Assembly (NCBI GenBank): GCA_026391755.1
Contig: JAPLDN010000210.1
Span: 1 to 8,200, forward strand
Direction of reading: 5' to 3'
Source of the DNA: Bacteroidota bacterium
Lineage (GTDB): Bacteria; Bacteroidota; Bacteroidia; Bacteroidales; FEN-979
DNA: 8,200 nt
In this document: positions 5,978 to 8,200 of the stretch, in pieces
Layout: each line of letters begins with the position of its first letter
How positions within the stretch are numbered: position 1 is the first letter of the stretch
The notes under the pieces: generated by a model
The model's input: only the letters and a program-made list of their open reading frames with translations
What the model was told of the DNA's origin: nothing
The model's database searches: none
Position numbers and translations under genes: made by a program

Positions 5978-7252
5978 TTACTTGGTTTTACGTTTGTCTA
6001 AAAGGTCTTCAACAATATCTTCAATGACCACCACCCCTTCCATCTCCAGGGAACGGTTGATTACGGGCACAGCCAGAAGGTTGTATTTCGAAACGATTTC
6101 GGCCAGGGAGTCTATGTCGTCGTCGTCGTACACCATCACCGGGTTGGGTTTCATAACCTGCCCCAGGGTTAGCAGGGGGTCAGAGATCACCAGTTCGCCC
6201 AGTGAGATCGCTGAAATGAGCTTATCTTTTTTGTCGACGACAAAGATGGAATAGATATAGGAAGGTTCCGGCTTTTCCTTGCGCAGGGCTCTGAACGTCT
6301 CTTCAACCGTGAGGTCTGCGCTAAAGGTCATATAGTCGGTGCTCATGATGGATCCCACGACCTTGTCGGGATACTCCAGCAGTTCGCGCACTTCCTTTGA
6401 GCTCTCATGCTCCATCTCGTTCAGCAGCTCTTCGGCTTTCTTCACACCGAGTTCGTCCATGATATCTGCAACCTCATCGGCAGGCATCAGTTCCAGTACA
6501 TCCGCAACCTTATCCAGCGGAAGGCTTTCCACAATGTGCGCCTGGACTTCCGGTTCGAGTTCTTCAAGGACATCGGCAGCCTTTTCTTCATCAAGTGTTG
6601 AGAAAACGTAGGCACGCGAAGCCTTGTCGAGGTCTTCAATGATATCGGCCAGGTCGGAAGGGTGTAAGGTATTGAGTTTGGACGAGGTTTTGGACAGTTT
6701 GATGCTGGAATTTGAAAAATCCACGGCTTCAATATCATCCCAGAGGATCATCCTGTCGGGAAGGCTGAATCCGAAACTTTCCACGAATTTACTTATGGGC
6801 TTGAGAGCCCCCAGCCTCCTAAGCAATCCTTCAATTCCGACATCCACTGCAAGAGCATATGTCCCTGAAGGGATCATGACCATACGCACATCGTTCACCC
6901 TTACCAGTTTGCGCCCTTCCAGGTCCACGATCTGCTTGTCAAGTATGTTTTCATTAAGCCAGATACAGTTCTGTAGAGTATCGGTATTGAGTTCTTTCAG
7001 TTCCCTGCAGATAAGCTGCATCTGTCCCTTATACTTCCTGATCTCGAAACTGTTGAACTCGTAGGATTTCAGGTCCTTGCCCTGCTTTACCTTGATCGCG
7101 ATAACACGTGGCCGCTGGGGTTCCTTCGATTCGACAGACCAGGCACGCACATCGATCAGGAAGTCGCTGATCTTTCCGAGGGGTTCGCCAACCGGGTCAA
7201 AGAATTTCCTGCCTGCAAACTGGCTGAAATAAAATGTGGTTTGTGAAGTCAT
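5978..7252 (-). CDS. PRC-barrel / MgtE_N / CBS-pair protein, putative soluble Mg2+ sensor
   Basis: This 424-residue protein has no membrane helix. PRC-barrel-like segments occupy about 6-75 (FAGRKFFDPVGEPLGKISD) and 100-150 (ILDKQIVDLEGRKLVRVNDV). The MgtE N-terminal superhelix runs about 195-300 (LHPSDLADIIEDLD, EKAADVLEELEPE, VESLPLDKVADVLELMPADEVADIMDEL, LLEYPDKVVGSIMST). A CBS pair spans about 300-420, with an acidic YDDDDIDSL segment and LLAVPVIN in the second repeat. In MgtE channels the N and CBS domains bind Mg2+ and gate the pore; here the pore domain is absent and an Nramp-like permease gene follows instead. A regulatory partner role is inferred. The ATG at 7252 has GGAGG 8 bp upstream; the in-frame TTG at 7267 would swallow that site, so I reject it. 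Confidence 0.92.
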   Translation of the reverse strand: MTSQTTFYFSQFAGRKFFDPVGEPLGKISDFLIDVRAWSVESKEPQRPRVIAIKVKQGKDLKSYEFNSFEIRKYKGQMQLICRELKELNTDTLQNCIWLNENILDKQIVDLEGRKLVRVNDVRMVMIPSGTYALAVDVGIEGLLRRLGALKPISKFVESFGFSLPDRMILWDDIEAVDFSNSSIKLSKTSSKLNTLHPSDLADIIEDLDKASRAYVFSTLDEEKAADVLEELEPEVQAHIVESLPLDKVADVLELMPADEVADIMDELGVKKAEELLNEMEHESSKEVRELLEYPDKVVGSIMSTDYMTFSADLTVEETFRALRKEKPEPSYIYSIFVVDKKDKLISAISLGELVISDPLLTLGQVMKPNPVMVYDDDDIDSLAEIVSKYNLLAVPVINRSLEMEGVVVIEDIVEDLLDKRKTK

Positions 7253-7260
7253 TAGTGCAT

Positions 7261-7265
7261 CCTCC
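7261..7265 (-). promoter_or_regulatory. Strong Shine-Dalgarno GGAGG fixing the start at 7252
   Basis: GGAGG on the minus strand lies 8 nt before the ATG at 7252. No other start in this window has a match this good, and most have A-rich leaders instead. It decides against the upstream TTG at 7267. Confidence 0.7.
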
Positions 7266-7290
7266 AAATGTTAACATAAGCCGGAAGATA

Positions 7291-7310
7291 CACCTGCTGT
7301 AATGCAGATG
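7291..7310 (-). promoter_or_regulatory. Small hairpin in the leader of the cation operon
   Basis: On the minus strand CATCTGC pairs with GCAGGTG (one G-T wobble) around a 6-nt loop, giving a 7-bp stem inside a predicted leader of about 125 nt. A CCGAAAGG mini-hairpin lies just upstream of it in the transcript. I do not recognise the M-box or another known Mg2+ riboswitch here; a regulatory role is speculative. Confidence 0.3.
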
Positions 7311-7385
7311 GCCTTTCGGACTATGGGATGATTACTGAATTATTTCTCGCCGGATAAGGGTCCATTACTGTATTTATGTGTGATG

Positions 7386-7418
7386 CAAAGGTAAAAAGTT
7401 TCACCGGGAATAATGCAA
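7386..7418 (-). promoter_or_regulatory. Putative promoter of the MgtE_N/CBS-Nramp operon
   Basis: On the minus strand TACCTTTG (7386-7393) matches the TAnnTTTG -7 consensus. TTG (7416-7418) lies 22 bp upstream at about the -33 position, within a T-rich stretch. Transcription would begin near 7379, leaving a leader of roughly 125 nt before the ATG at 7252. Palindromic element copy 3 lies just upstream of this promoter. Confidence 0.55.
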
Positions 7419-7448
7419 GAAAAAATTTCAAATTCCATGCTGCAAATA

Positions 7449-7570
7449 TCGCTCGCATCTCCACACCGCTGCTGCGCCTTCTGCGTCGCTCACATAAACA
7501 TTCCCCAGATTAGAATCTTTAACCAGGTTCGCTCCTTGAAGCCAAGGCAGCTTGTGTGGGATGCTTCGCC
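7449..7570 (-). repeat. Palindromic REP/MITE-like element, copy 3 (diverged, longer interior)
   Basis: Both arms of the 95-bp element recur here in inverted orientation. The arm at 7449-7474 corresponds to the 3' arm of copies 1 and 2, and the arm at about 7542-7570 corresponds to their 5' arm. The space between the arms is about 45 bp longer. Minus-strand arms are GCATCCCACAC and GTGTGGAGATGC, then GCTGC and GCAGC. Compared with copies 1 and 2, bases have changed on both sides so that pairing is retained. Three GAGCGA hexamers occur on the minus strand, as they do around copy 2. The element lies 56 bp upstream of the predicted -7 box of the cation operon. Confidence 0.7.
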
Positions 7571-7917
7571 AGATATAGCCAGATCGGTTTGAAATAGTTT
7601 TATGGTATCATACAATGCTGAATCCTTTCCCATGGCATCACTCAACAATAGAACGAAAAGCAGTGATCGCTATGAGTGCCTTAGGAAATTTGGGTTAAGA
7701 AAACCGAGATCTGAGCCGTAAAAATTCATCCTCTTCAAGACCTGCGAATTGCGAAGCAATCATGAGCACAAAAAAAATATACAAGAATGCGAATAACCAG
7801 GGCGGTATATGAATTTTAGGCGAAGATTGAAGGTTTTTAGCAAATTTACGTCAGCATGAAGAGCGATTGCTGCTTTTCGTGAGTATAAATTTTTCATCTG
7901 CAGAACAGGGAAATCTC
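7571..7917. other. Intergenic stretch without a convincing gene
   Basis: This 347-bp AT-richer gap separates element copy 3 from the propeller gene. I find no complete gene, tRNA or strong promoter. On the minus strand, 7695-7850 is open for 51 codons and encodes a hydrophobic stretch (PPWLFAFLYIFFVLMIASQF) followed by charged residues. It has no convincing start, and I regard it as chance or a remnant. A weak -7-like TAAATTTT lies at 7886-7893 before the downstream gene. Confidence 0.6.
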
Positions 7918-7953
7918 ATGAAACATACTACATTTACATCCACATCCGGCGAT

Positions 7954-8200
7954 ATGAATAAATTCATCTCTGCGATCATCCTGTGCGTGCTGCTTGCAAT
8001 ATCGCAAACCGCAACCGCCGCCATCATCCCCGGCCTGAAACAGGATTATTCAGTCCGCGCATGGACCAGCGACAACGGCCTGCCCGTGAACAGCATCCGC
8101 GCAATCGCCCAGACTCCCGACGGCTTTATCTGGCTTGCTACTGAAGAAGGCCTCGTTCGTTTCGACGGGAACAGCTTCTTTACCTTCGACCCCTCAAACA
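7954..8200 (+). CDS. Two-component-regulator propeller protein, N-terminus (partial)
   Basis: The first 82 residues of a gene that runs off the window. A signal peptide (MNKFISAIILCVLLAISQTATAA) is followed by the start of a sensor beta-propeller: YSVRAWTSDNGLP (32-44), then a first regulator-propeller repeat at 47-72 (SIRAIAQTPDGFIWLATEEG, then LVRFDG). This opening is typical of large periplasmic propeller sensors fused to histidine kinase, hybrid two-component or GGDEF output modules. The output domain is beyond the edge, so the exact class is unknown. The ATG at 7954 gives a classic signal peptide. An in-frame ATG at 7918, preceded by AGGG, would add 12 residues and is the alternative start. 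Confidence 0.85.
   Translation, partial: MNKFISAIILCVLLAISQTATAAIIPGLKQDYSVRAWTSDNGLPVNSIRAIAQTPDGFIWLATEEGLVRFDGNSFFTFDPSN

Noticed and set aside
5978..7252. Complete MgtE Mg2+ channel
   Set aside because: The protein stops after the CBS pair; there is no MgtE membrane domain.
7695..7850. Small hydrophobic membrane-protein gene on the minus strand
   Set aside because: There is no plausible start codon or ribosome-binding site, and only 51 open codons.

Overview
The window looks like chromosomal DNA from a member of the Bacteroidota, probably an uncultured or environmental lineage. The evidence is a complete gldD gene, which belongs to the gliding/type IX secretion (T9SS) gene set of that phylum. 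There is also an exported M14 metallopeptidase ending in a T9SS type A sorting domain, a two-component-regulator propeller protein, A-rich leaders before most start codons, and TAnnTTTG-type -7 promoter boxes. No rRNA, tRNA, IS transposase, phage gene or CRISPR array was seen.

Layout. Positions 1-56 hold a heptanucleotide tandem repeat. A small SatD-like/HTH protein (154-834, +) converges on, and overlaps by 26 bp, a large secreted M14 carboxypeptidase (809-3196, -). A 360-bp gap follows, with an ATCAGAT repeat that forms a hairpin, the first copy of a 95-bp palindromic element, and a promoter. Next come ssb (3557-3943, +), the second copy of the element, and gldD (4105-4683, +). Convergent to gldD is a two-gene minus-strand operon: a PRC-barrel/MgtE_N/CBS protein (5978-7252) followed 12 bp later by an Nramp-related permease (4718-5965). 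A 665-bp gap upstream of the operon holds its putative promoter and a third, longer and inverted copy of the element. The window ends inside a propeller-type sensor gene (from about 7954, +).

How the genes fit together. The M14 enzyme is a predicted T9SS cargo, and GldD is part of the gliding/T9SS machinery. The minus-strand operon reads as a divalent-cation system. The soluble protein carries the Mg2+-sensing cytosolic part of an MgtE channel but no membrane pore. The permease has lost the canonical Nramp motifs (DPGN is DAGG, and MPH is APW), which suggests a hard cation such as Mg2+ rather than Mn2+ or Fe2+. My inference is a split sensor plus permease pair.

The best candidate for something undescribed is the palindromic element. 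It occurs three times in 4.3 kb, always in the orientation of the gene downstream, with base changes between copies that preserve pairing. One copy lies where gldE often sits between ssb and gldD in relatives, directly behind an SSB that lacks the usual acidic C-terminal tip.
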